A stretch of 64,000 nucleotides of DNA from Chryseobacterium sp. 7 (GTDB lineage Bacteria; Bacteroidota; Bacteroidia; Flavobacteriales; Weeksellaceae). The position numbers and the translations under genes were made by a program. A model generated the notes under the pieces. That model saw nothing but the letters and a program-made list of their open reading frames with translations, did no database searches and was not told the DNA's origin. Positions 1 to 8,560 of the stretch are shown in pieces (the first letter of the stretch is position 1; each line of letters begins with the position of its first letter). Location: positions 1,488,001-1,552,000 of the forward strand of contig NZ_RCCA01000001.1 of assembly GCF_003663845.1 (NCBI RefSeq), given 5' to 3'.

Positions 1-495
1 GGAAGAGCTTACGGCATACAGGAAACCTGAGCTTAAGGAATCCAAATAGATCATTCTTTCATCAGACGTTTCCGGAGTGACCAGAAAGGTGAAATTGAGA
101 TTATATTGCTTTAGAATATGCTTGTAATTTTTTTCAAACTCAATAGGAGGAAGGTCAGGAAGAATCAATCCTGAAACACCACTTTCCGCACATGCTGCAC
201 AGAATTTTTCAAATCCAAAGCTCAAAACAGGATTGATATAACCCATCAGGATAATCGGAATTCTGATTTCATCTTTGATGGCTTTCAGTTGAGATAAAAG
301 CTTTTCGATAGTCATTCCGTTTTGTAAAGCCAGTTCATGAGCTTTCTGGATCACAGGTCCGTCTGCCACAGGATCAGAATATGGCATTCCGATTTCGATC
401 ATATCTGCTCCGGAATCCTGAATCAATTTTATAATATCAGCGGTATCTTCCAATTGAGGAATTCCTGCTGTGAAGTATATATTTAATTTTTTCAT
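1..495 (-). CDS. trpA: Tryptophan synthase alpha subunit, 3' part cut by the window edge
   Basis: Cleaves indole-3-glycerol phosphate to indole and glyceraldehyde 3-phosphate, passing indole to TrpB. I translated the minus strand from the ATG at 493-495; 165 codons lie in the window. The product starts MKKLNIYFTAGIPQLEDT and contains the family's catalytic-Asp segment PYSDPVADGPVIQ, then GYINPVLSFG and LPDLPPIEFE, and ends at LYAVSS, the usual phosphate-loop region. About 80 C-terminal residues are outside. It is the last gene of the trp operon, 89 bases after trpB. Identification is firm; only the end is missing. Confidence 0.95.
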   Translation of the reverse strand, partial: MKKLNIYFTAGIPQLEDTADIIKLIQDSGADMIEIGMPYSDPVADGPVIQKAHELALQNGMTIEKLLSQLKAIKDEIRIPIILMGYINPVLSFGFEKFCAACAESGVSGLILPDLPPIEFEKNYKHILKQYNLNFTFLVTPETSDERMIYLDSLSSGFLYAVSSS

Positions 496-584
496 TTTTT
501 TATTGTATTGATGTATTCACGTAAAATGTATTAATGATCAGTTTTTATATATTAAAATCATTTTACATAAATACTTTTTACATT

Positions 585-1763
585 TTACAGATTTTTCAAA
601 TACGTTTCCATATCCTTATCTCCGCGGCCGCTCAGACAAATGACAACAACATCATTTTCATTAAATTTTTTCTTGTCTAAAACTGCCAAAGCATGAGAAC
701 TTTCCAGTGCCGGAATAATTCCTTCCAGTTTGGTAAGGTCAAAAGCACATTTTAAAGCTTCATCGTCATTAATACTAAAAAATTCTGCTCTTTTTTCTTT
801 AAATAAATGCGCGTGGAAAGGCCCTATTCCAGGATAATCTAATCCTGCGGAAATAGAATGAGGTTCTATAACCTGCCCGTCTTCTGTCTGCATTACAAGG
901 CTTTTGCTTCCGTGAAGCACTCCAAGCGTTCCTAAAAAGGTAGTAGCCGCAGATTTTCCGGAATCTACTCCTAATCCTCCGGCTTCAGCAGCAATAATTT
1001 TCACCTCTTTTTCCTCCACAAAATGATAAAAAGTCCCTGCTGCATTACTTCCTCCACCTACACAGGCAATCACATAATCTGGGTTTTCTCTTCCGATTTT
1101 TTCTTTAAGCTGTTCTTTGATTTCTTTTGAAATAATACTTTGAAATCTTGCCACAAGATCTGGAAAAGGATGTGGGCCTACCACGCTTCCAATTACATAA
1201 TGAGTGGTTACAGGATTGTTGATCCAGTCTCTTAAAGCTTCATTTACGGCATCTTTAAGGGTTTTGGATCCAGAAATAGCTGCTACAACTTCTGCACCCA
1301 GCATTTTCATTCTTGCTACGTTGGGAGCTTGCCTCTGAATATCAATTTCTCCCATGTAGACGATACACTCCAGACCTAATAAAGCACATGCCGTAGCAGT
1401 TGCAACACCATGCTGTCCTGCTCCGGTTTCAGCAATAATCCTGGTTTTTCCAAGACGTTTTGCCAGTAGAACCTGTCCCAGCGCATTGTTGATCTTATGA
1501 GCTCCGGTATGGTTGAGATCTTCCCGCTTTAAATAGATCTGTGTCTGGTATTTCTGGCTTAAGTTTTTAGCAAAATATAAAGGAGTAGCCCTTCCGACAT
1601 AGTTTTTGAGCAAATCCTGATATTCAGCCTGAAAATCTTCAGATTCTATAATTTCAAGGTAGCTTTTTTGCAATTCTTCTACATTAGGATAGAGCATTTC
1701 GGGGATAAAAGCTCCTCCAAACTCTCCGTAATATCCGTTTTCATCGGGGTTTTTATAATTCAT
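585..1763 (-). CDS. trpB: Tryptophan synthase beta subunit
   Basis: PLP enzyme that condenses indole with serine to give tryptophan, in complex with TrpA. The 392 residues are the normal family length. HTGAHK near residues 85-90 carries the PLP lysine, AETGAGQHG near 111-119 the catalytic Glu region, and GGGSNAAG near 235 binds the cofactor phosphate. It is the TrpB1 type that partners TrpA, in line with trpA following. The upstream neighbour is an acetyltransferase gene only 4 bases away, so translation may be coupled. Confidence 0.97.
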   Translation of the reverse strand: MNYKNPDENGYYGEFGGAFIPEMLYPNVEELQKSYLEIIESEDFQAEYQDLLKNYVGRATPLYFAKNLSQKYQTQIYLKREDLNHTGAHKINNALGQVLLAKRLGKTRIIAETGAGQHGVATATACALLGLECIVYMGEIDIQRQAPNVARMKMLGAEVVAAISGSKTLKDAVNEALRDWINNPVTTHYVIGSVVGPHPFPDLVARFQSIISKEIKEQLKEKIGRENPDYVIACVGGGSNAAGTFYHFVEEKEVKIIAAEAGGLGVDSGKSAATTFLGTLGVLHGSKSLVMQTEDGQVIEPHSISAGLDYPGIGPFHAHLFKEKRAEFFSINDDEALKCAFDLTKLEGIIPALESSHALAVLDKKKFNENDVVVICLSGRGDKDMETYLKNL

Positions 1764-1767
1764 TTTT

Positions 1768-2313
1768 TTATTCTTTAGTAATTAAATAAGCATTGTTTTG
1801 TGAGCTTAACTGATTGAACAGTTCTTTTCTTTCCTGTGAGGTATGAAAAATCAAAATATCATCATCTTCAGAATTCACCCAGTCTGAACCGATGCTTTCT
1901 TTGATCATTTTGGCTTTGTCATAAAGAATTTCTACATCACATTTTTCATAAAATGGACGAAGATCCGAATGACAAAAGCCTATAGTTTCTATATTTCTCT
2001 GAATCATATTTTCTTTGAAATTCTCAACCAAAGCTGCACCATATCCTTTCTTTTTATGAGCAGCCACAAGTCCTACAGCTTCTGCAAAAGTATACTCTGA
2101 GTCTGCTATTTTTAAGGTAAAATCAAAATTCACTCTCATAATGGCCAGAATATTGTCTTTCACATCCATCATAAAATGAAATTCCGAATTTTTGAAAAAA
2201 GTACGAAAATACGCTGCCTTCATTGTATTCCAGACAGAGATATCCCAAAGTTCCAGGATATGTTCTATCTCAGTTTCCGTTAGATTTTTCGTTTCTTTTA
2301 TCTGATATTTCAT
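1768..2313 (-). CDS. GNAT-family N-acetyltransferase inside the trp operon
   Basis: 181 residues with a GNAT fold signature: an acetyl-CoA pyrophosphate loop ([17 protein letters not shown], about residues 83-99) follows a beta strand with acidic residues, and a later [16 protein letters not shown] segment matches the usual second half. Family members transfer an acetyl group to an amine; the substrate here cannot be read from the sequence. The gene overlaps the preceding hypothetical gene by 4 bases and lies 4 bases before trpB, so it must be co-transcribed with trp genes. Nothing ties it chemically to tryptophan synthesis. Confidence 0.75.
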   Translation of the reverse strand: MKYQIKETKNLTETEIEHILELWDISVWNTMKAAYFRTFFKNSEFHFMMDVKDNILAIMRVNFDFTLKIADSEYTFAEAVGLVAAHKKKGYGAALVENFKENMIQRNIETIGFCHSDLRPFYEKCDVEILYDKAKMIKESIGSDWVNSEDDDILIFHTSQERKELFNQLSSQNNAYLITKE

Positions 2314-2822
2314 GGGTTCAAACTATTAATAAATATGATGTTGTAATCGTGTTGTTGCTTGGTAATCAGTTTTTTATAATGTAATAATTCTATTTTATGC
2401 GTTAAATCAATTAAAGTGGCTTTATCTATTTTCGACTGATACATGGTAATAGCAATCTCCAGGTTGTCAATCAGATAATAAGGATCGGAGTCTTCATACA
2501 GCAGAAATATTTTAGCATAAATCTTTCCTAAGTCATATTTGATCACGGATTTTACATGAGCTTCTAAAAACTTATCCGAAATAATAACCAGATAATAACT
2601 GTTCCATAATCCGATTCTCTCAAAAAAATACTGGATGTCACTTTCTTCAAAATCTTTAATAATGCTAATGAATTCAGATAATAATCCACCTACTTCCCAA
2701 TGTTCTATATTACTGTCGTTTTGAGAAACAAAATGGTAGAGGTTCTGGATCTTTTCATTTCCAAATTTAGGAGGAAATAATGTTTTATAAAATGTCTTCT
2801 TTAGCAAATGTATATTCATCAT
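2310..2822 (-). CDS. Uncharacterised protein inside the trp operon
   Basis: 170 residues, not recognised. It begins MMNIHLLKKTFYKTLFPPKF, has no signal peptide or membrane segment, and is rich in aromatic and acidic residues in an apparently all-helical pattern (for example IQYFFERIGLWNSYY). It starts 17 bases after trpF and its stop overlaps the acetyltransferase start by 4 bases, which supports it being a real translated gene. The pair trpF-(this gene)-(acetyltransferase)-trpB interrupts the usual trpF-trpB order. I assign no function. Confidence 0.7.
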   Translation of the reverse strand: MMNIHLLKKTFYKTLFPPKFGNEKIQNLYHFVSQNDSNIEHWEVGGLLSEFISIIKDFEESDIQYFFERIGLWNSYYLVIISDKFLEAHVKSVIKYDLGKIYAKIFLLYEDSDPYYLIDNLEIAITMYQSKIDKATLIDLTHKIELLHYKKLITKQQHDYNIIFINSLNP

Positions 2823-2838
2823 TGTGTGTCTTTTTCAG

Positions 2839-3516
2839 TTATCTGTTTTGCTGGTATAAGATTTTAAACTCTTTTATTCTATTTATATTTTTATTGCCGG
2901 GTTCTGTTTCAAATTTTGAATTGATATCTAAAGCGAAAGGCTGTTGCTTCAATGTTTTCATATTCCCGATATTTTCTTCAGAAATACCACCGCTTAGAAA
3001 GTAGGGAATGGGAATATGGAATTCATTCAGAATATTCCAGTCGAATTGTTTTCCTGTTCCTCCAAAGGCTTTGCTGTCAGTATCAAAAAGGTAAAAGGTA
3101 ATAGGTTGCAGGTTGGAGGCTGTTTGTTGCAGATCAAAAATTTGTGTTATTTTATTTTGATTTTCTGTTGTATCATTTCCTATTCTTATTGCTTTAATAA
3201 TTCCAACTTTCGGATTCAGTTTTTGTCTTAACTCAGTAATAAAATCATTACTTTCATCACCATGAAGCTGCACAAAATTTAAATCCGCCTGTTGAACAAT
3301 ATTTAAAATTTTATCTATTTCTTCATTCACAAAAACACCTACTTTACCCTGATGATCAATCATTGAGATTTCTTTCAGGTTCAAATGATTCAAAACATAT
3401 CTCGGTGATTTTTCATAGAAAATGAAACCAAGAAAATCTACATTCATAGAAATCAGTTCCTGAATCTGGTCCGGTTTTGTAAGACCACAGACTTTGAGTT
3501 GAGGTTGCAGGTTCAT
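2839..3516 (-). CDS. trpF: Phosphoribosylanthranilate isomerase
   Basis: Converts N-(5-phosphoribosyl)anthranilate to the open-chain deoxyribulose phosphate, the third step of tryptophan synthesis. The N-terminal strand LKVCGLTKPDQ carries the catalytic Cys; DFLGFIFYEKSPRYV (about residues 27-41), VQLHGDES (about 98-105) with the LHG motif, LFDTDSKAFGGTG (catalytic Asp) and FLSGGISEENI follow in the expected order. The 225 residues are slightly longer than the family norm of about 205. It lies 11 bases after trpC as a separate gene, not fused. Confidence 0.96.
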   Translation of the reverse strand: MNLQPQLKVCGLTKPDQIQELISMNVDFLGFIFYEKSPRYVLNHLNLKEISMIDHQGKVGVFVNEEIDKILNIVQQADLNFVQLHGDESNDFITELRQKLNPKVGIIKAIRIGNDTTENQNKITQIFDLQQTASNLQPITFYLFDTDSKAFGGTGKQFDWNILNEFHIPIPYFLSGGISEENIGNMKTLKQQPFALDINSKFETEPGNKNINRIKEFKILYQQNR

Positions 3517-3527
3517 TATGATTGATT

Positions 3528-4301
3528 TTAAATTTGAGAAGTGAATTCTTCAAAAGCTTTTGCCGGATGAGTGTTTTTCATGAAATATTCTCCCATCAGG
3601 AAACCGTCAAATCCTTTTTCCTTTAAAAATTTGAAGTCTTCAAGACTGTAAATACCGCTTTCCGCAACGGACAAAACTCCTTTCGGAAGCTGGTTTTTCA
3701 ACCGAACAGAATGTTGCAGATCTACCTTAAAATCTTTAAGGTTCCTGTTATTGATTCCTACCAAGTCGATTTTTGAATTGAAATGTTTCAGCTCATCTTC
3801 CGTGTGGATTTCCAGCAAAATTTCCAATTTCAGCTCATGAGCGAGTTCTGTAAATTCCTGTACCTGCGCAGGAGAAAGACATGAAGCAATCAACAGAACG
3901 ACATCGGCTCCGATGCTTTTGGCTTCATAGAACTGATATTCATCAATCATGAAATCTTTTCGCAGAATCGGAATGTTAATCTCATTTCTTAACCCTAGAA
4001 CATCATTTAAGTTTCCTCCGAAGAAATCATAATCTGTCAGGATAGAGATTCCGCTGGCTCCAAAATTTTCGTAAGCAGAAACTACCCCTAAAGGCTCCAC
4101 ACTATTGTTGATAATACCTTTTGAAGGCGATTGTCTTTTGAACTCAGCGATAATTCCGCTTTTATTTTTGATAGATTCTTTCAGGGAATAGGTTTTTCTT
4201 CCAAAAAAATCCGTGTTTTTTAAATGATCAAGAGAAATGCGTGATTTTGCCGCTGTAACTTCCTCTTTTTTTCGTTCAATAATTTTATCGAGTATCGTCA
4301 T
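3528..4301 (-). CDS. trpC: Indole-3-glycerol phosphate synthase
   Basis: Closes the indole ring by decarboxylating the TrpF product. The 257 residues are the normal length. Motifs in order are IIAEFKRQSPSKGII (catalytic Lys; about residues 49-63), ISILTDYDFFGG, ILRKDFMIDEYQFYEAKSIGAD (second catalytic Lys), LLEIHTEDEL (Glu), GINNRNLKDF (Asn) and SVAESGI. It follows trpD after a 182-base gap, the largest in the operon, which holds a dispersed repeat; transcription must read through it or restart there. Confidence 0.96.
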   Translation of the reverse strand: MTILDKIIERKKEEVTAAKSRISLDHLKNTDFFGRKTYSLKESIKNKSGIIAEFKRQSPSKGIINNSVEPLGVVSAYENFGASGISILTDYDFFGGNLNDVLGLRNEINIPILRKDFMIDEYQFYEAKSIGADVVLLIASCLSPAQVQEFTELAHELKLEILLEIHTEDELKHFNSKIDLVGINNRNLKDFKVDLQHSVRLKNQLPKGVLSVAESGIYSLEDFKFLKEKGFDGFLMGEYFMKNTHPAKAFEEFTSQI

Positions 4302-4344
4302 TTTTTGTGTTTGAATTTGGTCAGTTGTGAATTGTATTTGAACT

Positions 4345-4471
4345 TTTTTATTTTTGAAACATTAAGATTGTAGTAAGGTGTTAAGATTATTAAGATGAGC
4401 TTCGCTTTAACTTACAATCAGAATGATTAATCTTAACTATTCTTTATTACTTAAAAGTTCTTAATGGTTTA
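4345..4471. repeat. Dispersed intergenic repeat, copy 1
   Basis: An imperfect repeat fills most of the trpD-trpC gap. Its core at 4389-4436 (48 bases) is the reverse complement of 61428-61475 with about five differences, and the similarity extends on both sides (AATCTTAA and ACATTAAGATT blocks) to roughly 125 bases. TTAAGAT-type words recur within each copy. There is no ORF in it. The second copy sits between two convergent genes at 61.4 kb, so the element is not tied to trp genes. Confidence 0.7.
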
Positions 4472-4483
4472 AAAATAATATTA

Positions 4484-5515
4484 CTAATGAATTAAAAGAT
4501 TAAAGCAATTCAATGCTTTTCTGCTATGTAAACTTTCTTTAGCCAGCAGAAGACAGTCTTCATACGTCCCAAATTTCTGTGTGTTGTAAAGCGCTACTGA
4601 TGCGTTGGCAAGAATCACAGAGTTTTGTTGTTCCGTACCGTTTCCTTCTAAAATATTCATGAATATTTTTGCTGTTTCCTGAATAGAGCTACCGGCTTTA
4701 ATATCCTCAAGCGTTACCGGACTGAAACCTAAGTCTTCTGCCGAATAGATTTCTTCCCCATTTTTTGTGATGATTTTGCTGTCGTCAGTAAGGCTTATTT
4801 CATCATATCCGTCAAGACCATGTACCAGCATAAATTCACGTTCCTCTTTTTGAAGGAGATACTGATAAATTCTCGCAATTTCCAGATTATAAACCCCAAT
4901 CATTGAATATTTAGGTTTTGCCGGATTCACCAACGGCCCCAAAAGGTTAAAGAATGTTCTTAATCCCAGGGATTTTCTCAGTAATCCAACCGATTGTAGG
5001 GCAGGATGAAAATGAGGGGCATGCAAAAAGCAGATGTTGGCTCTTTCAAGGTCTTCATTCAATTGTTCTGAATTGCTTTTAAACTGATAGCCCAGTTCTT
5101 CAAGCACATTAGATGAACCTGTAGTGGTAGAAGCCCCGTAGTTTCCGTGTTTTGTTACCTTCTGTCCGGCTCCGGCCACTACAAAGCTTGCTAATGTTGA
5201 TATATTAATGGTGTCTTTTCCATCACCTCCGGTTCCTACAATGTCGATGGCATCACTGGCATCAATATCTACAGCAACAGCCATTTGTAATAATGCTTCT
5301 CTGAAACCTTCCAGTTCTTTCAATGTGATGCTTCGCATCAGGAAAACGCTTATGAAAGCTGTAACTTCCGCAGCGTTGAATTTATTCTGTGCAATCTCAA
5401 TCATCATAGCCTTAGCTTCTGATTTGGACAGCGTATTGTGATTGAACAGGTATTGCAGTATTTCTTTCATTTGTGGTGTTTTTATAGTTGTTGAAGAGGT
5501 TTCTAAGGTTTTCAT
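4484..5515 (-). CDS. trpD: Anthranilate phosphoribosyltransferase
   Basis: Attaches phosphoribosyl pyrophosphate to anthranilate. The 343 residues match the family. DIVGTGGDGKDTINIST (about residues 92-108) is the PRPP loop, followed by VTKHGNYGASTTTGSSNVLEELG; NLLGPLVNPAKPKYSMIGVY is the anthranilate-site region. An N-terminal extension of about 14 residues (MKTLETSSTT...) precedes the usual start of the helical domain at MKEILQYLFNH; an internal start at residue 16 is possible. It overlaps trpG by 4 bases, so the two are probably translationally coupled. Confidence 0.96.
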   Translation of the reverse strand: MKTLETSSTTIKTPQMKEILQYLFNHNTLSKSEAKAMMIEIAQNKFNAAEVTAFISVFLMRSITLKELEGFREALLQMAVAVDIDASDAIDIVGTGGDGKDTINISTLASFVVAGAGQKVTKHGNYGASTTTGSSNVLEELGYQFKSNSEQLNEDLERANICFLHAPHFHPALQSVGLLRKSLGLRTFFNLLGPLVNPAKPKYSMIGVYNLEIARIYQYLLQKEEREFMLVHGLDGYDEISLTDDSKIITKNGEEIYSAEDLGFSPVTLEDIKAGSSIQETAKIFMNILEGNGTEQQNSVILANASVALYNTQKFGTYEDCLLLAKESLHSRKALNCFNLLIH

Positions 5516-6114
5516 GACAACAGAAAGTTTTTAATAATTACTTCTCCTTCCGGCGTTAAAATGCTTTCAGGGTGAAACTGTACTCCATGTACATCATAGG
5601 TTTTGTGCTGCAAAGCCATGATCATTCCATCTTTATCTACAGCAGTGATTTCCAGTTCTTCTGGAAAACCTTCCGGATTGACTGCCCAGCTGTGGTATCT
5701 TCCCACTTCCAGTCCTGAATTTAAGTCTTTGAAAATTTTGGTATTTTCTTTTACAATTTCAGTAGTAGTTGCCACCCCATGGAAAATTTCAGAAAGGTTA
5801 ATCAGAGTTCCTCCGAAAGCTTCAGCGATAGCCTGCTGTCCAAGACATACCCCAAGGATACTTTTTGAAGGAGCATATTCTTTAATAAGGTCTAATAAAA
5901 TACCCGCTTCTTCAGGAATTCCGGGACCGGGAGAAAGGATGATTTTGTCATATTTTCCAATCTCTTCAAGAGTAATTTTATCATTTCTTACCACATCCAC
6001 TTTCTGATTCAGAATTCTTTCGATAATCTGGACAAGGTTATACGTAAAGCTGTCATAGTTGTCAAAAACGAGAACTTTAAGCTGTGACTGTTGGGAGTTT
6101 ATATTGTTGTTCAT
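5512..6114 (-). CDS. trpG: Anthranilate synthase component II (glutamine amidotransferase)
   Basis: Hydrolyses glutamine and supplies ammonia to TrpE. It is a class I amidotransferase of 200 residues: VFDNYDSFTYNLVQ near residue 16, oxyanion-hole SPGPGIPEEAG near 61, nucleophile Cys90 in GVCLGQQ, and His181/Glu183 in VQFHPES complete the triad. A closely related PabA role cannot be excluded by sequence alone, but the position between trpE and trpD settles it. The trpE-trpG gap of 71 bases holds a low-complexity G-rich spacer. Confidence 0.96.
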   Translation of the reverse strand: MNNNINSQQSQLKVLVFDNYDSFTYNLVQIIERILNQKVDVVRNDKITLEEIGKYDKIILSPGPGIPEEAGILLDLIKEYAPSKSILGVCLGQQAIAEAFGGTLINLSEIFHGVATTTEIVKENTKIFKDLNSGLEVGRYHSWAVNPEGFPEELEITAVDKDGMIMALQHKTYDVHGVQFHPESILTPEGEVIIKNFLLS

Positions 6115-6120
6115 TGCTTT

Positions 6121-6185
6121 TTTTGTTAGAGAGTTGCGGGTTGTTTTTGGTTGCGGGTTGCAGGTTGATAGTTGGTGGGTTTATT
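6121..6185. repeat. Low-complexity GGTTGC-type spacer between trpE and trpG
   Basis: On the plus strand this gap reads as repeats of GTTGCGGGTT, GGTTGCGGGTTGC and AGGTTG with T-rich linkers. Similar words, or their complements, occur in the spacers at 10741, 30270, 38119, 49062 and 50628. There is no ORF. Only one arm is present here, so it cannot form the long hairpin possible at 30270. Confidence 0.5.
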
Positions 6186-7610
6186 TTATTTCTCAACTAT
6201 TTTTTCTGCTTTTTCTACAGCTTTTTTCAGGGCGTTCAGTTTGTTATTGACTTCCTGCAGTTCACTTTCAGGGACAGATTTTGCTACAAGTCCGGCACCC
6301 GCCTGATAAAATAAAGTGTTGTTTTTGCTTAAAAAAGTTCTGATCATAATGGCCTGGTTACAGGTTCCGTTCAATCCGATAATTCCTATACATCCTCCAT
6401 AATATCCGCGGGAATCTTTTTCGTATTGATTGATCAGCTGAAGTGCTTTATGCTTCGGTGCACCGCTCAGTGTTCCTTGTGGAAAAGTGGCGGAAACCAT
6501 TTCCAGAGGATTAATATTGTCTTCAACATCGGCAGTTACTTCACTTACCATATGAATAACGTGAGAGAATAACTGGATTTCCTTAAGTTTAGTTACCGTT
6601 ACATTTTTTCCAAGCTTTCCAAGATCATTTCTTGCCAGATCAACCAGCATGGTATGTTCTGCATTTTCTTTGGGGTCAGCTTTTAAAACTTCAATTGCTT
6701 GAAGATCAGTTTCAAGGTTTCCTGTTCTTTTGGAAGTTCCCGCAATCGGGTGAATGATCGCTTTGTTATTTTTGATAATTAATTGGCTTTCAGGGCTTGA
6801 TCCGAATAATTTGTAATTTCCGTAATCAAAATAGAATAGGTAAGGAGAAGGATTGATGTTTCTCAAAGCACGGTATACATTAAACTCATCACCTTTGAAC
6901 TTCTGCTCAAATCTTCTGCTTAGAACAAGCTGAAAGACATCTCCGCGCATACAGTGTTTCTGGGCTGTTTTTACCAGTTCAAGATAATCTTCATCGGTAA
7001 TATTAGAGGTTTCCTCACTTGTTTTCTCGAAAGGATAAACCGGAGTATTCTGATTTTTAATAAGGTTTTCCAAAAGATGAAGTTCAGATTTTACCCCATC
7101 AATGAAGTTTTCAATCATATGCATTTCATCATTGAAATGATTAATAGCAATTACATATTGATATAATCTGTATCTCATCACAGGAATTTCTACTTCCTTG
7201 CTCTGCGGTTTAAGATTGATATTTTCAAAAAACTGTACCGCTTCAAAACTTGTGTAGCCAAAAAGACTCTGAGCTGTTTGTTCTATAGGATCATTCGTTT
7301 CTTCACATTTAAAAATTTTACGGAAATTCTCAAATATATCTGTAATCTTCTGGTCATTAATTAATTGCTTTACCGGAGCAGAAGCTGGAAGTTTGATTTC
7401 ATATTCATCAAGGTTTTTCACTTCTATTCCCGCAATGGCATTTACTGCGATAAAAGAAAAATTATTATCAATACTTTTTGAATCCGAGCTTTCCAGAAGA
7501 ATGGTATCCCGGAATTTATCCCTGATCTTAAGATAAATATTCATAGGAGTATGGAGATCCCCCAGTGTTTTTTTCGAAACAGTTTTTATTGTAATTGTGT
7601 TTGTAAACAT
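6186..7610 (-). CDS. trpE: Anthranilate synthase component I
   Basis: Makes anthranilate from chorismate using ammonia from TrpG. 474 residues. The N-terminal segment ILLESSDSKS (residues 37-46) is the LLES tryptophan feedback site, so the enzyme is likely inhibited by tryptophan. The chorismate-binding domain shows GDVFQLVLSRRF, PSPYLFYFDYGNYKLFGSSPE, PIAGTSKRTG, ENAEHTMLVDLARNDLG, ATFPQGTLSGAPK and the C-terminal QAGAGLVAKSVPESE in order. It is the first structural gene of the operon, directly after the leader and attenuator. It is distinguished from PabB by the LLES motif and operon context. Confidence 0.96.
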   Translation of the reverse strand: MFTNTITIKTVSKKTLGDLHTPMNIYLKIRDKFRDTILLESSDSKSIDNNFSFIAVNAIAGIEVKNLDEYEIKLPASAPVKQLINDQKITDIFENFRKIFKCEETNDPIEQTAQSLFGYTSFEAVQFFENINLKPQSKEVEIPVMRYRLYQYVIAINHFNDEMHMIENFIDGVKSELHLLENLIKNQNTPVYPFEKTSEETSNITDEDYLELVKTAQKHCMRGDVFQLVLSRRFEQKFKGDEFNVYRALRNINPSPYLFYFDYGNYKLFGSSPESQLIIKNNKAIIHPIAGTSKRTGNLETDLQAIEVLKADPKENAEHTMLVDLARNDLGKLGKNVTVTKLKEIQLFSHVIHMVSEVTADVEDNINPLEMVSATFPQGTLSGAPKHKALQLINQYEKDSRGYYGGCIGIIGLNGTCNQAIMIRTFLSKNNTLFYQAGAGLVAKSVPESELQEVNNKLNALKKAVEKAEKIVEK

Positions 7611-7638
7611 CTTATTGTTTTTTGTGAGATTAAGGAAT

Positions 7639-7670
7639 AAAAAAAGGCTTTAACGGTATCCGTCAAAGCC
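7639..7670 (-). terminator. trp attenuator (intrinsic terminator in the leader)
   Basis: On the minus strand GGCTTTGACGG pairs with CCGTTAAAGCC around a short loop (10 pairs, one mismatch) and is followed by seven T. It lies 29 bases before the trpE start and 33 bases after the stop of a Trp-rich leader peptide, the arrangement of a transcription attenuator. I could not fold the leader to define the competing antiterminator. Confidence 0.85.
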
Positions 7671-7702
7671 TATATATTGTTTTTTGATTATTTCTGCTGT
7701 AG

Positions 7703-7771
7703 TTAACAACATGACAATACCTCCAGACCCGACGAAGAGTTTGAAAGCCACCACCAAATATTGTTGTTCAT
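7703..7771 (-). CDS. trpL: trp operon leader peptide with three consecutive Trp codons
   Basis: A 22-codon ORF on the minus strand reads MNNNIWWWLSN... and ends ...EVLSCC-stop. Codons 6-8 are TGG TGG TGG. An in-frame ATG three codons upstream (7780) would give an MLK extension. It is followed by an intrinsic terminator and then trpE. In classical attenuation a ribosome stalled at Trp codons when charged tRNA-Trp is scarce prevents the terminator from forming; that role is inferred from the layout. There is no Shine-Dalgarno site, as is usual in this phylum. The ORF is too short for standard gene finders. Confidence 0.85.
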   Translation of the reverse strand: MNNNIWWWLSNSSSGLEVLSCC

Positions 7772-7784
7772 TTTTAACATGGGA

Positions 7785-7792
7785 CAAATGTA
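7785..7792 (-). promoter_or_regulatory. Likely -7 element of the trp operon promoter
   Basis: The minus strand reads TACATTTG, a perfect match to the Bacteroidota -7 consensus TAnnTTTG. Initiation about 6 bases downstream would place the 5' end near 7779, so the leader peptide would be translated from an almost leaderless end. The upstream sequence is T-rich and no clean TTTG was found at the usual 19-base spacing. Confidence 0.5.
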
Positions 7793-7856
7793 GAAATTTT
7801 TTTAATACTAAGACTAAAAAATATCAAAAAATAAATAAACTTAATATGGAAATCCT

Positions 7857-8501
7857 CTATTTAAGCTGCTTGAGCTCTTGTTTTAATTCCTTGATTTTTT
7901 CTTTGTAAGTTTTGTTATCATCATATTCTACATAATTTTCCAGAGCAGAAATATATTCTTCAATAAACTCTTTATTCGTTCGGTCTGCTTCATATTTAAT
8001 TCTCGCAGAGTTGACAGGAGCCAGTTTTGAGTACTTAATATTGGCTTGTCCTTCATTTGACTGATAGTAGAGAATGACTATGTTTTTTTCATATCCCGGA
8101 ATATATTTTACAGGAAATGAAACTTCTGCCTGAGGGATTCGGATTGCATTTTCGATGGGATAGATCGCTGCTGAAGTAGTGGAAAAATAAGTTGAAATAT
8201 ACTTCCCGTCCTGCTTTTTTACAATAGCTTCATAATCATGGATATACATATCATTTAATGTGGAGTTGGTCTCTACATCTGAGGTGATAATAGCTGTACT
8301 TTCTACTCCGTATTTGTTTAAAAACCATGCATTTAAAAACTGTCCGCCAACTCCATTTAATATAGCCAGTGGAATGATTGGAATTAAAAACCATGCTTTT
8401 TTGGTGAGATAGGAGAGAAGCCCAAAGAACACAAACAGCAGAATCACGGTATAAAAACCATGATGACTGGTGAAAAACAGAATTTTTGAAATTAAAATCA
8501 T
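7857..8501 (-). CDS. Uncharacterised membrane protein
   Basis: 214 residues, family not recognised. Two hydrophobic helices at about residues 17-32 (FYTVILLFVFFGLLSY) and 37-52 (FLIPIIPLAILNGVGG) are followed by a soluble, probably extracytoplasmic, beta-rich domain of about 120 residues (AIITSDVETNSTLND... ISTYFSTTSAAIYP) and a charged helical tail ending KEKIKELKQELKQLK. It lies upstream of and co-directional with the trp leader, but the trp promoter starts about 65 bases after its stop, so it is probably a separate unit. Confidence 0.7.
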   Translation of the reverse strand: MILISKILFFTSHHGFYTVILLFVFFGLLSYLTKKAWFLIPIIPLAILNGVGGQFLNAWFLNKYGVESTAIITSDVETNSTLNDMYIHDYEAIVKKQDGKYISTYFSTTSAAIYPIENAIRIPQAEVSFPVKYIPGYEKNIVILYYQSNEGQANIKYSKLAPVNSARIKYEADRTNKEFIEEYISALENYVEYDDNKTYKEKIKELKQELKQLK

Positions 8502-8560
8502 GTTTTAAAATTACTATTATCTTTTTAAAATACAGTTAATTAAATGATAATTGAAGTAAC

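Noticed and set aside
5208..6314. Plus-strand ORFs opposite trpD, trpG and trpE
   Set aside because: They are shadows of well-conserved minus-strand genes and have no family resemblance.
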